Origin: Candidatus Didemnitutus sp.
GTDB lineage: Bacteria; Verrucomicrobiota; Verrucomicrobiia; Opitutales; Opitutaceae
Length of the DNA stretch: 32,659 nucleotides
Assembly: GCA_023701285.1 (NCBI GenBank)
Contig: JAMPXH010000037.1
Location: 1 to 32,659, forward strand
Direction of reading: 5' to 3'
The notes under the pieces are model-generated. The model saw only the letters and a list, made by a program, of their open reading frames with translations. It was not told the DNA's origin and made no database searches. Of the stretch, positions 17,793-25,806 are shown piece by piece; position 1 is the stretch's first letter, and every line of letters starts with the position of its first letter. A program made the translations under genes and the position numbers.

Positions 17793-19439
17793 TCAGGTCT
17801 GCACGGGCAGGAAACCCCAGCGGGTCGCCGAGAACAGGCCGCGGTCGCTGAGCTTCAAGTCGGGGATGACGAGCAGCGCCATGAACGACAGCGTCATGAA
17901 CGGCGCATCGAGCCGCGAGCCCAGCCGCTTGGCGAAACGGTCGAGCTCGGTGTAGCGCCGCGCCACCACCGGACCGGGCAGGTCCGACATCAAACCCGCG
18001 ATGGGCAGCGGCAACGCCAGCGAGCGCCCGCGCCCGACGGCGCTCAGGCCGCCGCGGTGCTTGATCACGAGGTTGACCGCCGCCGCCAGCGCTTCGTCGT
18101 CCGCACCGATCGCGACGATGTTGTGTGAATCGTGCGCGACCGACGAGGCGATGGCGCCCGCCTTCAGGCCGAAGCCGCGGATGAAGCCCCGCGCGATCGG
18201 GGCGCGCGCGGCGTAGCGGTTCACGACCGCGATCTTCAGCAGGTCGCGCTTGGGATCGGCCACGAGTTTCCCCTGGCGCAGGGCCGGCGCCTCCGTGAGG
18301 TGACGCGTGATGAGCTGGCCGTTGAGCGCCTCGATGACGTTGAGCTTCGCGGGGCCGTTGGTCGCCGACACCGCGAACTCCGCCGCACGGCGCGGTTGCG
18401 CGCGGAACTGGTTCGGGGTCTTCGCGGCCAGCCGCGGGAACCGGGCGCGGCCGTTCGCCGCGACGAGCCGGCCGTCGAGGTAGGTGCGCAGCACGCGGAA
18501 TTTTTTCCAGCCATCAACGACGACGAAATCCGCCGGATCGCCCGCGCGCAACAGGCCGACGGCGAGGCCGTAGTGCTCCACCGGATTCACACTCGCGCAG
18601 CGCAGCACGTCGAAGCGGTCGGTGCCCGCCGCGAACGCGCGCCGGATGTGCCGGTCGAGATGCCCGCCGACGAGCAGGTCGGGGTGCAGGTCGTCGCAGC
18701 AGAACATCACGCGCTCCGAGTGCGTCCGCAGCAGCGGCGCGAGCGCCGCGAAGTTCCGTGCGGCCGAGCCTTCGCGGATCAGGATCTTCATCCCGGCGGC
18801 GAGCTTGTCCTGCGCCTCCTCCAGCGTGAAGCACTCGTGGTCGGTCGACGGCCCGGCGGCGGCGTAGGCGCGCGCCTGCGCCCCGCGCAACCCGGGCGCG
18901 TGCCCGTCGATCGGCTTTCCGAGCTTGCGCGCGACCTTCATCATGGCGCGCAGCGCGGGATCGCCGCCGAGCACGCCGGGAAAATTCATCACCTCCGCGA
19001 GGTAGCGCACATCCTCGCGCGCGAGCAACCGCGCCACGGCGTTGGCATCGAGCGCGGCGCCGGCGGTCTCGAAGCCCGTCGCCGGCACGCAGGAAGGGGC
19101 CCCGAAGTTGAACTTCAGCGGCGTGCGCCGGCCGTCGGCGATCATGTGGGCCACGCCGCGCGCACCGAGGACGTTGGCGATCTCGTGCGGGTCGGAGACG
19201 GTGGCGACCGTGCCGTGCGCGACGGCCAGCCGCGCGAACTCCGCCGGCGGCAGCAGCGAACTCTCGATGTGGATGTGCGCATCCACGAAGCCCGGCATGA
19301 TCAAGTGCCGCGCGCGCACGCGGTCGTCCGCACGGACGCGCGTGATGCGTCCCTGGCGCCACTCCACGACCCCGGCGAAGATCCGCCGCTGATGCAGGTC
19401 CACGATCTGCCCCGCCAGACGCCCCGAGCTAAGCTTCAT
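17793..19439 (-). CDS. ade: Adenine deaminase
   Basis: This enzyme hydrolyses adenine to hypoxanthine and ammonia for purine salvage. The 548-residue protein belongs to the amidohydrolase-fold Ade family, distinct from adenosine deaminase. Metal-binding and family motifs are PGFVDAHIHIESSLL, the DHECFTLEEA segment, MKILIREGSAARN and CCDDLHPDLL, followed by a C-terminal domain with SSVAHDSHNIVAIGADD and HRGGLSAV. All are intact. I chose ATG 19439 (MKLSSGRLAG); the frame stays open a further 12 codons upstream without an ATG. It is divergent from clpP, with 121 bp between their starts that must contain both promoters; no clear -35/-10 pair was seen there. Confidence 0.95.
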   Translation of the reverse strand: MKLSSGRLAGQIVDLHQRRIFAGVVEWRQGRITRVRADDRVRARHLIMPGFVDAHIHIESSLLPPAEFARLAVAHGTVATVSDPHEIANVLGARGVAHMIADGRRTPLKFNFGAPSCVPATGFETAGAALDANAVARLLAREDVRYLAEVMNFPGVLGGDPALRAMMKVARKLGKPIDGHAPGLRGAQARAYAAAGPSTDHECFTLEEAQDKLAAGMKILIREGSAARNFAALAPLLRTHSERVMFCCDDLHPDLLVGGHLDRHIRRAFAAGTDRFDVLRCASVNPVEHYGLAVGLLRAGDPADFVVVDGWKKFRVLRTYLDGRLVAANGRARFPRLAAKTPNQFRAQPRRAAEFAVSATNGPAKLNVIEALNGQLITRHLTEAPALRQGKLVADPKRDLLKIAVVNRYAARAPIARGFIRGFGLKAGAIASSVAHDSHNIVAIGADDEALAAAVNLVIKHRGGLSAVGRGRSLALPLPIAGLMSDLPGPVVARRYTELDRFAKRLGSRLDAPFMTLSFMALLVIPDLKLSDRGLFSATRWGFLPVQT

Positions 19440-19560
19440 GCCGCACGAGCGTGGCGGATCCCGCCGGCTTGGCAACGCTCCGCGTCACAACTCCATCGTG
19501 CCGTCCCGCCACGCCAAAAACCACTCGCAAAACGCGCCCACCCGTGCACGTTTCGACCCC

Positions 19561-20211
19561 ATGTCCGCCCACCACCTGTTCCGCGATTCCCAGCTTCCGG
19601 TCACGCCGCGCCTGGACGATGACGACGAGCACTCCTGCGAGGAGTCCGTCGGCAAGACGCCCGGCCCCATCGGCGCGCTGATCCAGCGCAAGTTTCTCGC
19701 GCAACGGAAGATCTTCCTCTGGGGCGCGGTGACCGACGAGTCGGCCAAGGACCTGACTGAGAAGCTCCTTTACCTCGAAGCCGTCGGCCCCGGCCAGGAG
19801 ATCCATTTCTACATGAACACGCCCGGCGGCTCCATCACGGCCGGCATGGCGGTCTACGACACGATCAAGCTCATCACCTCGCCCGTGAACATCATCGTCA
19901 CCGGCATGGCCGCCTCGATGGGTTCGATCCTGCTCAGCGCCGCGCAGAAGGGCCGCCGTTTCATTTATCCGCACGCGCGCGTCCTCATCCACCAGCCGCT
20001 CATCACCGGACGCATGGTCGGCCCCGCCTCCGACATCAACATTCAGGCCAAGGAAATGGAAAAACTCCGCGCCGAGCTGAACCAGATCCTCGCCGACGCC
20101 TCCGGCCAGTCGCTCGAGAAGATCACCAAGGACTCCGACCGCGACTTCTACCTGAACGCGGAGGAAGCGATCGCCTACGGCCTCGCCGACAAGATCGTCC
20201 AGAAGCTCTGA
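19561..20211 (+). CDS. clpP: ATP-dependent Clp protease proteolytic subunit
   Basis: ClpP is the serine peptidase that assembles into a two-ring chamber fed by Clp ATPases. The 216-residue protein shows the full triad: Ser119 in GMAASMGS, His144 in VLIHQPL and Asp193 in KDSDRDF. The spacing (25 and 49 residues) equals that of E. coli ClpP. It also has the MNTPGGSITAGMAVYDTI strand. The ATG at 19561 gives an N-terminal extension of about 35 residues, including an acidic DDDDEHS stretch, before the conserved IGALIQRKFLAQRKIFL. No clpX, clpA or tig lies next to it, so it may be one of several ClpP copies. A strong terminator follows. Confidence 0.96.
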   Translation: MSAHHLFRDSQLPVTPRLDDDDEHSCEESVGKTPGPIGALIQRKFLAQRKIFLWGAVTDESAKDLTEKLLYLEAVGPGQEIHFYMNTPGGSITAGMAVYDTIKLITSPVNIIVTGMAASMGSILLSAAQKGRRFIYPHARVLIHQPLITGRMVGPASDINIQAKEMEKLRAELNQILADASGQSLEKITKDSDRDFYLNAEEAIAYGLADKIVQKL

Positions 20212-20261
20212 CCCCGCGGCGCCGGAGCCGGAATCGCCCGCTCCGCCACCTCGCCACTTCC

Positions 20262-20293
20262 GGGCCGGTCGTTTCGACCGGCCTTATTTTTTG
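20262..20293 (+). terminator. Intrinsic terminator after clpP
   Basis: GGCCGGTCG, loop TTT and CGACCGGCC form a perfect 9-bp stem (20263-20283), followed by TTATTTTTT. It overlaps the stop codon of the convergent gene, so the hairpin may also end transcription from the other side. Confidence 0.92.
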
Positions 20294-21981
20294 GTTTCGC
20301 GCGCCTTCGCGGCGGCGGCCTTCTGCACCTCGATTTCGGTCGCCACTTCGCTCGCCATGCGTCCGAACTCCAGCGAACCCGACATATCGCCCACCGTGTC
20401 CGCGACCTTGCGCGCTTCGGCCAACGCGCGCGCGCGGACCTCGAGCGTGGGCGCACCGGCGCGCACCAGAGTGCGGTAGATCGGCAGCGCCTCGCGCGCC
20501 GAACCATGCTGGGCGATGATCTCCGCTCCGGCCCGGGCCAGCGGCCAGTCCGCCGGGGTGAATTCGCGCATCACGGCCAGAAAGCCCAGCATCCTCGCCG
20601 CCTCCTTGGGCCGCTCGTGCATGAGTTCGTAACGCGCACCGGCCAGAGCCAGCGCGAGGCTGGGAAAATCCCGCATGCCCTGCGTGAAGAGCGCCCGCGC
20701 CTCCTTGCCCATGTTCAACTTGTCCAACACCGCCGCCTGCCGCGCGACCACATGCCCCGCCAGCTCGGCCGGCAGGTCGCGCAGCTGTGCGACCTGCTGC
20801 TCAAGCGACACCTTGAACGGCCGGTAAAGCGGATCGCCGATGACGACACTCTGCCATCCGAGCACGGGGGTGGCAAAATACGCCGCATCGCCGAGCGGCG
20901 CGCCCTGCGAGAGCCGGGCCAGCAGCAGATCGGGCCGCGTCGTGAGCTCGAGGTAGGGTTCGTAGACATTGCCGAAGGTGACGGCGACACCCCGCGACAC
21001 GAAAGGCCCGCACCATTGCTCCGTCGTCGAGCGCAGGCTGCCGGCGGAGTAACTGTGGATGTGGAAGGCAATCGCGCCCGGAGGAAACCGGAATCCCGGC
21101 CGCAGAAACGGTCCGTTGACGTTCGCCGCATACCAACCGAAGTAGAGCACCGGTGCATCGAAGCGATCCGCCGCATCGAAGGTTCCCGGCCCGGAGTGCA
21201 CGTCTCCGAAGTAACCGAGATCCACCAACTGGCCGCGCGTGCTCTCCAACCAGCGGTCGCCCGCCGCGTGGGGTCCCTTCAGATCGACGTAATAGCGCCC
21301 GATCAAGCCCTGCTTCTCAGCCGTGAGCGCCGAGGTGACGAGCTGGCGCGCATCCGCGAACGTGGGCCCATCGAGCCGCGCCACCTTGACGATCAGTTCC
21401 TCGGTGATGCGCGCCACCTGGCGCTGGTTGAAGAGCGGGTTGCGCATGAAACCCGTGAGTTGCAGGTTCGGCTGCGGGAGCAGGCTCAGCTCCGCGTCCA
21501 CCGAGGCGCGGTTGGTCTGGAACTGCTCCGTGCCGCGCCGCATGCCCTGCACGACTTCGCCCTCCAGCTTGCCATCGTGCTCGACGCGCAGCGGCGTGCC
21601 GCGGCACACGACGAGGAACGCGAGCCGGTGCCCCGCGATCGCGTTGCGCCGGCGCCCGAGCTCGTCGCGTTGATCGGAGATTTTCCCGTCGAACCAGCCG
21701 CGGCGCAGCAATTCGTCCTGCAAGGGCTGCCAGATCTGGTCGATGAAATCGCGCCGGTTGATCGTCTCGGTCTCCGGCATCGGCAGGGCGATGATGTTGT
21801 CGCGCGGGATGCCGCGCCGCTCCGCGTAGAATTCGCCGAGCTCCACCGAGTCGCGCTGCCGGGCATTCACGAGGATGACCGTGTGCGCCGCCGGATCGTC
21901 CGCCGGGGTCGCGGCCCGCGCGGAGACGGGAGCGAGCACCCAGACGAGCAGGCTGATGCCGATGACGAGACCGAACCTCAT
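20284..21981 (-). CDS. TIGR03790 family exported protein
   Basis: The 565-residue product starts with a signal peptide (MRFGLVIGISLLVWVLAPVSARA). The early motif VILVNARQRDSVELGEFYAERRGIP is the hallmark of the TIGR03790 family, an uncharacterised group found in Verrucomicrobia and some other phyla. Further conserved-looking parts are FLVVCRGTPLR, AIAFHIHSYSAGSLR, WCGPFVSRGVAVTFGNVYEPYLE and GWQSVVIGDPLYRPF. The function is unknown. After about residue 390 an alanine-rich helical region resembling TPR-like repeats continues to the C-terminus. Its ATG overlaps the crcB stop by 4 bp (ATGA), so the genes are probably translationally coupled. Confidence 0.9.
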   Translation of the reverse strand: MRFGLVIGISLLVWVLAPVSARAATPADDPAAHTVILVNARQRDSVELGEFYAERRGIPRDNIIALPMPETETINRRDFIDQIWQPLQDELLRRGWFDGKISDQRDELGRRRNAIAGHRLAFLVVCRGTPLRVEHDGKLEGEVVQGMRRGTEQFQTNRASVDAELSLLPQPNLQLTGFMRNPLFNQRQVARITEELIVKVARLDGPTFADARQLVTSALTAEKQGLIGRYYVDLKGPHAAGDRWLESTRGQLVDLGYFGDVHSGPGTFDAADRFDAPVLYFGWYAANVNGPFLRPGFRFPPGAIAFHIHSYSAGSLRSTTEQWCGPFVSRGVAVTFGNVYEPYLELTTRPDLLLARLSQGAPLGDAAYFATPVLGWQSVVIGDPLYRPFKVSLEQQVAQLRDLPAELAGHVVARQAAVLDKLNMGKEARALFTQGMRDFPSLALALAGARYELMHERPKEAARMLGFLAVMREFTPADWPLARAGAEIIAQHGSAREALPIYRTLVRAGAPTLEVRARALAEARKVADTVGDMSGSLEFGRMASEVATEIEVQKAAAAKARETKK

Positions 21982-22346
21982 GCCTTGCCAAACTTGAAGC
22001 CCAACCAGACCGCGACAAGGCACAACGTCACCGAGAGCAGGATATTCGCCGCCGCCACGCCCCATTGCCCGCGCAGCATCTGGTCGAGCGTCTGCCAGCT
22101 GAAGGTGGAGAAAGTGGTGAATCCCCCGCAAAAACCGACCACGAGGCTCGCCTGCACCCGGGCGGCCTGCGGCGGCTCGAGTGCGCCGAGCCGCGCCATG
22201 AACCAGCCGATGAGCAGGGAGCCCACGACGTTCACGAGCAGCGTGCCCCACGGAAACCGCGCCTGCACCAAGTGCCCGACCAAGGCCCGCAGCACCGAGC
22301 CGAGCGCGCCGCCGAGGGCGATCCAGAGCAACGCGGTGCCGTTCAT
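21978..22346 (-). CDS. crcB: Fluoride ion exporter CrcB/Fluc
   Basis: This 122-residue protein has four membrane helices and the family motifs GGALGSVLRALVG, FPWGTLLVNVVGSLLIGWF and the conserved GFCGGFTTFSTFS, which lines the fluoride pore. Fluc channels work as dimers in the inner membrane to export fluoride; a single copy here implies a homodimer. It overlaps the upstream S1/P1 nuclease gene and the downstream gene by 4 bp each. No fluoride riboswitch is visible upstream of the cluster. Confidence 0.95.
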   Translation of the reverse strand: MNGTALLWIALGGALGSVLRALVGHLVQARFPWGTLLVNVVGSLLIGWFMARLGALEPPQAARVQASLVVGFCGGFTTFSTFSWQTLDQMLRGQWGVAAANILLSVTLCLVAVWLGFKFGKA

Positions 22347-23389
22347 TTCGCGGCCGGAGTCGGAGCGGCGGCGGCCTTCTGCCGGATCAACTGGCCGCGC
22401 AGGTAGGCGTCGGGCGCGGCGGAGCGCCAGGCCGTGAGCCATACGTTGGCCAACATCTGGCCGCCGGTCAGCAGGCGCTGTTCGATGAAGGCCACGGCCT
22501 CGGGATCGGGCGTGTTGCCTTCGAGCTTCAACTTTCCCGCCTGGTGCAGCTGATAGACCGGCTCCACGAACGCAAATTGCGCCTGCAGATAATCCATCAT
22601 GTGCCGGAACATCGGATCGCGTCCCTCGACGGGTGCGGCGAGCGGCAGCGCCACCGCCGGTTGCGCCCGCGCGACGAGCGGCGCGAGATCGAGCCCGCCC
22701 TTCACGATGAAGCCGGAATCGATCCACGCATGGATGCCGCGCCACGTCGTGTAGCCCTGCGGATTGTCGCCGGCCCAGCCGTTGTGGTGGATCGTCGTGT
22801 GCAGCGGCTGCGCGGCGTCGCCGAGGAAGTGCCCCATGATGCCCATCATCTCCACGATGCTGCGCTTCGTCTGGGCGATGTCCTCGGGCGTGCCGAGTTC
22901 CTCGAGCACCTTGAGGCGGGCGAAATTGCCACGCAGCTTGCCGAAATACTCCGTGATCGTCCACGGCAGGAAACCCGGCCACTCGCGCGTGCGGTCGGCG
23001 TTCTGCGCCGGGTCGATCGGACCGTAATTCTCCGGATGCGCGGCGCGGCCGGCGGCGTATTGCACCGCGAATTCGTAGCGGAAACTGCTCACGGTCGCCG
23101 CATCGAGGCCGGCCATGCGGAGGTATTCGAGATCGAGGTAATGGTCGGGCGCGTTGCAATGCCGCGCCGGCAGGTCGGGCGCGCTGCGCCAGCGGTCGGC
23201 CTCGCTCGCCAGCCACGCGATGCGCTCGGCGTTCTCCGCCTCGCGCACGAAGGCCGGAAAGTCCGCGGGCAGCGCCGCGAGCGCGATCTGATTGACGACG
23301 CGGTGGCCTTCGTAATCCCAAGCCAGCGCCGGCAGCGTCAGGGACAGCGCAGCCAGCGGCGCGCCGAGGAAACGAAACAGGGAAGACAT
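22343..23389 (-). CDS. S1/P1-type zinc-dependent nuclease
   Basis: The 348-residue exported protein has a signal peptide ending ALA, so mature Trp24 would be the N-terminal residue that coordinates zinc, as in P1 nuclease. The Trp-x4-His spacing (WDYEGH) equals that of P1. The remaining ligands are visible: Asp in SEADRW, His in APDHYL, then HFLGDAAQPLH (His-x3-Asp-x5-His) and HAWID (His-x3-Asp). All zinc-site residues are therefore present. It cleaves single-stranded nucleic acids in the periplasm or outside, with 3'-nucleotidase activity likely. A Pro/Ala tail ends the protein. The stop overlaps the crcB start. Confidence 0.93.
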   Translation of the reverse strand: MSSLFRFLGAPLAALSLTLPALAWDYEGHRVVNQIALAALPADFPAFVREAENAERIAWLASEADRWRSAPDLPARHCNAPDHYLDLEYLRMAGLDAATVSSFRYEFAVQYAAGRAAHPENYGPIDPAQNADRTREWPGFLPWTITEYFGKLRGNFARLKVLEELGTPEDIAQTKRSIVEMMGIMGHFLGDAAQPLHTTIHHNGWAGDNPQGYTTWRGIHAWIDSGFIVKGGLDLAPLVARAQPAVALPLAAPVEGRDPMFRHMMDYLQAQFAFVEPVYQLHQAGKLKLEGNTPDPEAVAFIEQRLLTGGQMLANVWLTAWRSAAPDAYLRGQLIRQKAAAAPTPAAK

Positions 23390-23476
23390 GACGGCGCGCA
23401 GTCGAACGCTAATCGCCCGCGGAGGCCAGACGGATGTTGAGGCCGGTCGCGGGCCGGCGCGCCGCGGCTTATGATG

Positions 23477-24571
23477 TCACTTCTTGGCCGCGGCGGCGTG
23501 CAACCCGGCCAGCGTCGTGGCGTAGGACTCGACGCCGCGCGCGATGGCCTCGGCGATCTGCTGGCGGAAGGCGGGCGTGCCGACGCGCGCGGCTTCGGCA
23601 TCGTTCGACAGATAGGCCGCTTCGATCAGCGCGGCCGGGCACTGGACGAAACGCAGCACGGCGAAACGCGCGCGCTTGTAGCCGCGATCGGAGGTCTTCA
23701 GGTCGCCGACGATCCGGCGGTGCAGGTGGAAGCCGAGGAGCACGTTGCCCAAGTCGTGCCGGTTGCCCGGGAAGGCGGTGCCGGTCATCTCGTCGGGCTT
23801 CTCGTCGGAGGTGGAAAGCATCGACTGAGGCGTGAGCACATAGGTCTCGGAGCCGGTGACGCGCGCGGCGTCCTTGGGATCGACGGCGTTGAAATGGATG
23901 CTGAGGAACAGGTCCGCGACCGCCTTGTTGGCGAAATCGGCGCGACGCTGCAGGTCGACGATCGGGCTGTTGGCGAAGCGGGTGTCATCCTTGCGCGTGA
24001 GCAACACGCGGAAGCCGCGCGCCTCGAGCAGGGGTTTGAGACGCAGGACGACGTCGAGCGTCATGTCCTTTTCGTGCAGCTTGTGCCGGGTGTTGGATTT
24101 GCCCGGGTCGGTGCCGCCGTGCCCGGCATCAAGCACGATGAGGCGCGGCGGCTGGGGCAGCACGAGGGCCTGCGTGGCCGGGGCGAGGAGCGGGGCGAGC
24201 GTCTTGACCACATCGAGCCGGCTGACCCAAAGGGTGTTGCGGTGGGCGGCAACGCGCTCGCTGAGGAAAATCCGCACGCCGTCGAGGTGACAGTCGCGCT
24301 CGTCCATCTCGAAAACGATCTTCGTGTCGTCGGGGCTGCGCAGGGTCAGCGTGCGACCGGGGACATCCCACTGCGGCTTCCAGCCGAGCTTCGCCGCCAT
24401 GTGCAGGAGATCGACGTAGTCGGCGTTGCGCAGGCGTGTGGTCTCCCACGCGCTGGCGGCCGCCGGACGGGTCGGCGCGGAGCGGACTTGCGCGGCAAGC
24501 GGGAGGTTTGCCGCCGCGGCGAGCAGCAGGACCGCGCCGATGCGGCGCAAGGTTCGCAGCGGCGCCGTCAT
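23477..24571 (-). CDS. N-acetylmuramoyl-L-alanine amidase (Amidase_3)
   Basis: This enzyme cleaves the bond between muramic acid and the peptide stem of peptidoglycan, usually during cell separation. The 364-residue protein has a signal peptide (LRRIGAVLLLAAAANLPLAA). An N-terminal domain follows (about residues 45-125) whose pattern resembles copper-amine-oxidase-N-type stalk domains. The catalytic domain has zinc ligands in VLDAGHGGTDPG, HEKDMTLDV and SIHFNA, and a catalytic Glu in ALIEAAYLSN. All are intact. It starts 15 bp after the infC stop, so it is probably co-transcribed with infC. Confidence 0.95.
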   Translation of the reverse strand: MTAPLRTLRRIGAVLLLAAAANLPLAAQVRSAPTRPAAASAWETTRLRNADYVDLLHMAAKLGWKPQWDVPGRTLTLRSPDDTKIVFEMDERDCHLDGVRIFLSERVAAHRNTLWVSRLDVVKTLAPLLAPATQALVLPQPPRLIVLDAGHGGTDPGKSNTRHKLHEKDMTLDVVLRLKPLLEARGFRVLLTRKDDTRFANSPIVDLQRRADFANKAVADLFLSIHFNAVDPKDAARVTGSETYVLTPQSMLSTSDEKPDEMTGTAFPGNRHDLGNVLLGFHLHRRIVGDLKTSDRGYKRARFAVLRFVQCPAALIEAAYLSNDAEAARVGTPAFRQQIAEAIARGVESYATTLAGLHAAAAKK

Positions 24572-24586
24572 CGCAGGTAGACGGCG

Positions 24587-25243
24587 TCAGTCCTTTGCCG
24601 CGTCAGGCTGGGCCGGGGCGCGGTCGGGGGCTGGTTGCGTCTCGCGGACGAAATACTTCGGCTTGCGCTTGTTCACCGGGTTGGGCGTCAGCATCACGTT
24701 GATCTGCTTGCCGGTGAGCTTCGGCACGGAATCCGGGTGGCCCATGGTCTCGAGTTCCTTGAGCGCGCGCTTCATCACGTCGAAGCCCATCTCGGTGTGC
24801 GCCATCTCGCGGCCGCGGAACTTGAGGCGGAGCTTCACCTTGTTGCCCTCGTCGAGGAACTCCTCGGCGTGGCGGACCTTGGTCATGAAATCGTGCTGCT
24901 CGATGCGCACGGTGAACTCGATCTCCTTCAGCTTCGCGCCGGCCGGCTTGCTGTGCGCGGTCTTCTTCTGTTCCTCGTAGATGTATTTGCCGAAATCCAT
25001 GATGCGGCAAACCGGCGGATTCGCCGTCGAGGCGACCTCCACGAGGTCGAGGTTGAACTGCTGCGCGAGCGCGAGGGCTTTCGGCGTATCGATGATGCCG
25101 AGCTGGCGGCCTTCGGGGCTGATGACGCGGACTTGGGGGGACTTGATCCGCGCGTTACGCCGGATGTGGGCGTAAGGATCGTTATTGCGAGGACCGCCAC
25201 GATTGTAGGGCTGGCGGGCGCCGGAGGAGGAAGGAAGGGCCAT
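24587..25243 (-). CDS. infC: Translation initiation factor IF-3
   Basis: IF-3 binds the 30S subunit and checks initiator tRNA and start codon. The protein shows HIRRNARIKSPQVRVISPEGRQ, the linker-proximal DLVEVASTANPPVCRIMDFGKY, and the C-terminal VKLRLKFRGREMAHTEMGFDV with TGKQINVMLTPN. The ATG at 25243 gives about 218 residues, longer than the usual 180 because of a Gly/Arg/Asn-rich N-terminal tail. The frame is open upstream to a TTG at 25309; no Shine-Dalgarno sequence supports either. Unlike in many bacteria, rpmI and rplT do not follow; an amidase gene does. The C-terminal tail (PAPDRAPAQPDAAKD) is low-complexity. Confidence 0.96.
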   Translation of the reverse strand: MALPSSSGARQPYNRGGPRNNDPYAHIRRNARIKSPQVRVISPEGRQLGIIDTPKALALAQQFNLDLVEVASTANPPVCRIMDFGKYIYEEQKKTAHSKPAGAKLKEIEFTVRIEQHDFMTKVRHAEEFLDEGNKVKLRLKFRGREMAHTEMGFDVMKRALKELETMGHPDSVPKLTGKQINVMLTPNPVNKRKPKYFVRETQPAPDRAPAQPDAAKD

Positions 25244-25310
25244 TAAGGAGGGTTTGCTGATCTGGATTAGGTCAGGCGTGTTTTTTGTCGCGATGTCGGG
25301 TGATGACAAC

Positions 25311-25325
25311 CCCTTTTTGAAAGGG
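25311..25325 (-). promoter_or_regulatory. Leader hairpin upstream of infC
   Basis: CCCTTT-TTG-AAAGGG makes a 6-bp perfect inverted repeat, about 68 bp upstream of the infC ATG and 33 bp after the preceding gene's stop. On the minus strand it is followed by GG rather than a U-run, so a terminator is unlikely. Regulation of infC through its leader is possible but not shown. Confidence 0.35.
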
Positions 25326-25357
25326 TGCCCTCGCCGGTGCCGGGCGCGCCGGCCCGC

Positions 25358-25735
25358 TCACACGCTGAAACTCTCGCCGCAGGAGCAGGAGGCCTTGGCG
25401 TTCGGGTTGGAGAATTTGAAGCCGCCGCCGACCATCTGGTGCGAGTAATCGAGCACCGTGCCCTTGAGATAGAGCGCGGTCTTGGAGTCCACGACCACCG
25501 GCACCCCGGCCGAGCGGACGATGATGTCGCCGCGCCGCGGCTCGCCGGTGAATTTCATCTTGTAGCTCAAGCCGTTGCATCCGCCGCCCGTGATGGCGAT
25601 CCGCAGCAGGTCCCCTTGCCCTTCGCGCGCGATCAGCGCGGCGACCTTCGCGCCCGCGTCGGGCGTGAGGCGCACGAGGTTTTCGTTACCTTCGCGCACG
25701 CCGTCGGGCAAAGTGAGGTGGATCGGCTCGGACAT
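25358..25735 (-). CDS. A-type iron-sulfur carrier (IscA/ErpA/HesB family)
   Basis: The 125-residue protein carries Fe-S clusters to target enzymes. The three conserved cysteines are present: Cys53 in GGGCNGLSY, and Cys117 and Cys119 in CSCGESF. The fold-defining LRIAITGGGC, VVVDSKTALYLKG and LDYS segments are intact. The N-terminus has an extra 18 residues before VRLTPDAGAK. The ATG at 25735 is used. It lies 71 bp downstream of pdxA and 114 bp upstream of infC in the minus-strand run. Assignment to IscA, ErpA or SufA cannot be made from sequence alone, and no isc/suf operon is nearby. Confidence 0.93.
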   Translation of the reverse strand: MSEPIHLTLPDGVREGNENLVRLTPDAGAKVAALIAREGQGDLLRIAITGGGCNGLSYKMKFTGEPRRGDIIVRSAGVPVVVDSKTALYLKGTVLDYSHQMVGGGFKFSNPNAKASCSCGESFSV

Positions 25736-25806
25736 GTGCGGGCAATGAAGGCACAGACCGCCCGCTTGGCAAGCGGCCGGAATATCGGCCCGCGCCGCGT
25801 CGCAGA

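Noticed and set aside
15899-17851. 650-codon plus-strand frame opposite the exchanger and the exported protein
   Set aside because: The peptide is rich in Arg, Gln, His and Pro without domains, while the minus strand encodes clear membrane segments and a signal peptide.
23390-23476. Possible fluoride riboswitch upstream of the crcB-containing cluster
   Set aside because: I looked for the conserved fluoride aptamer motifs on the minus strand before the nuclease gene and found none.
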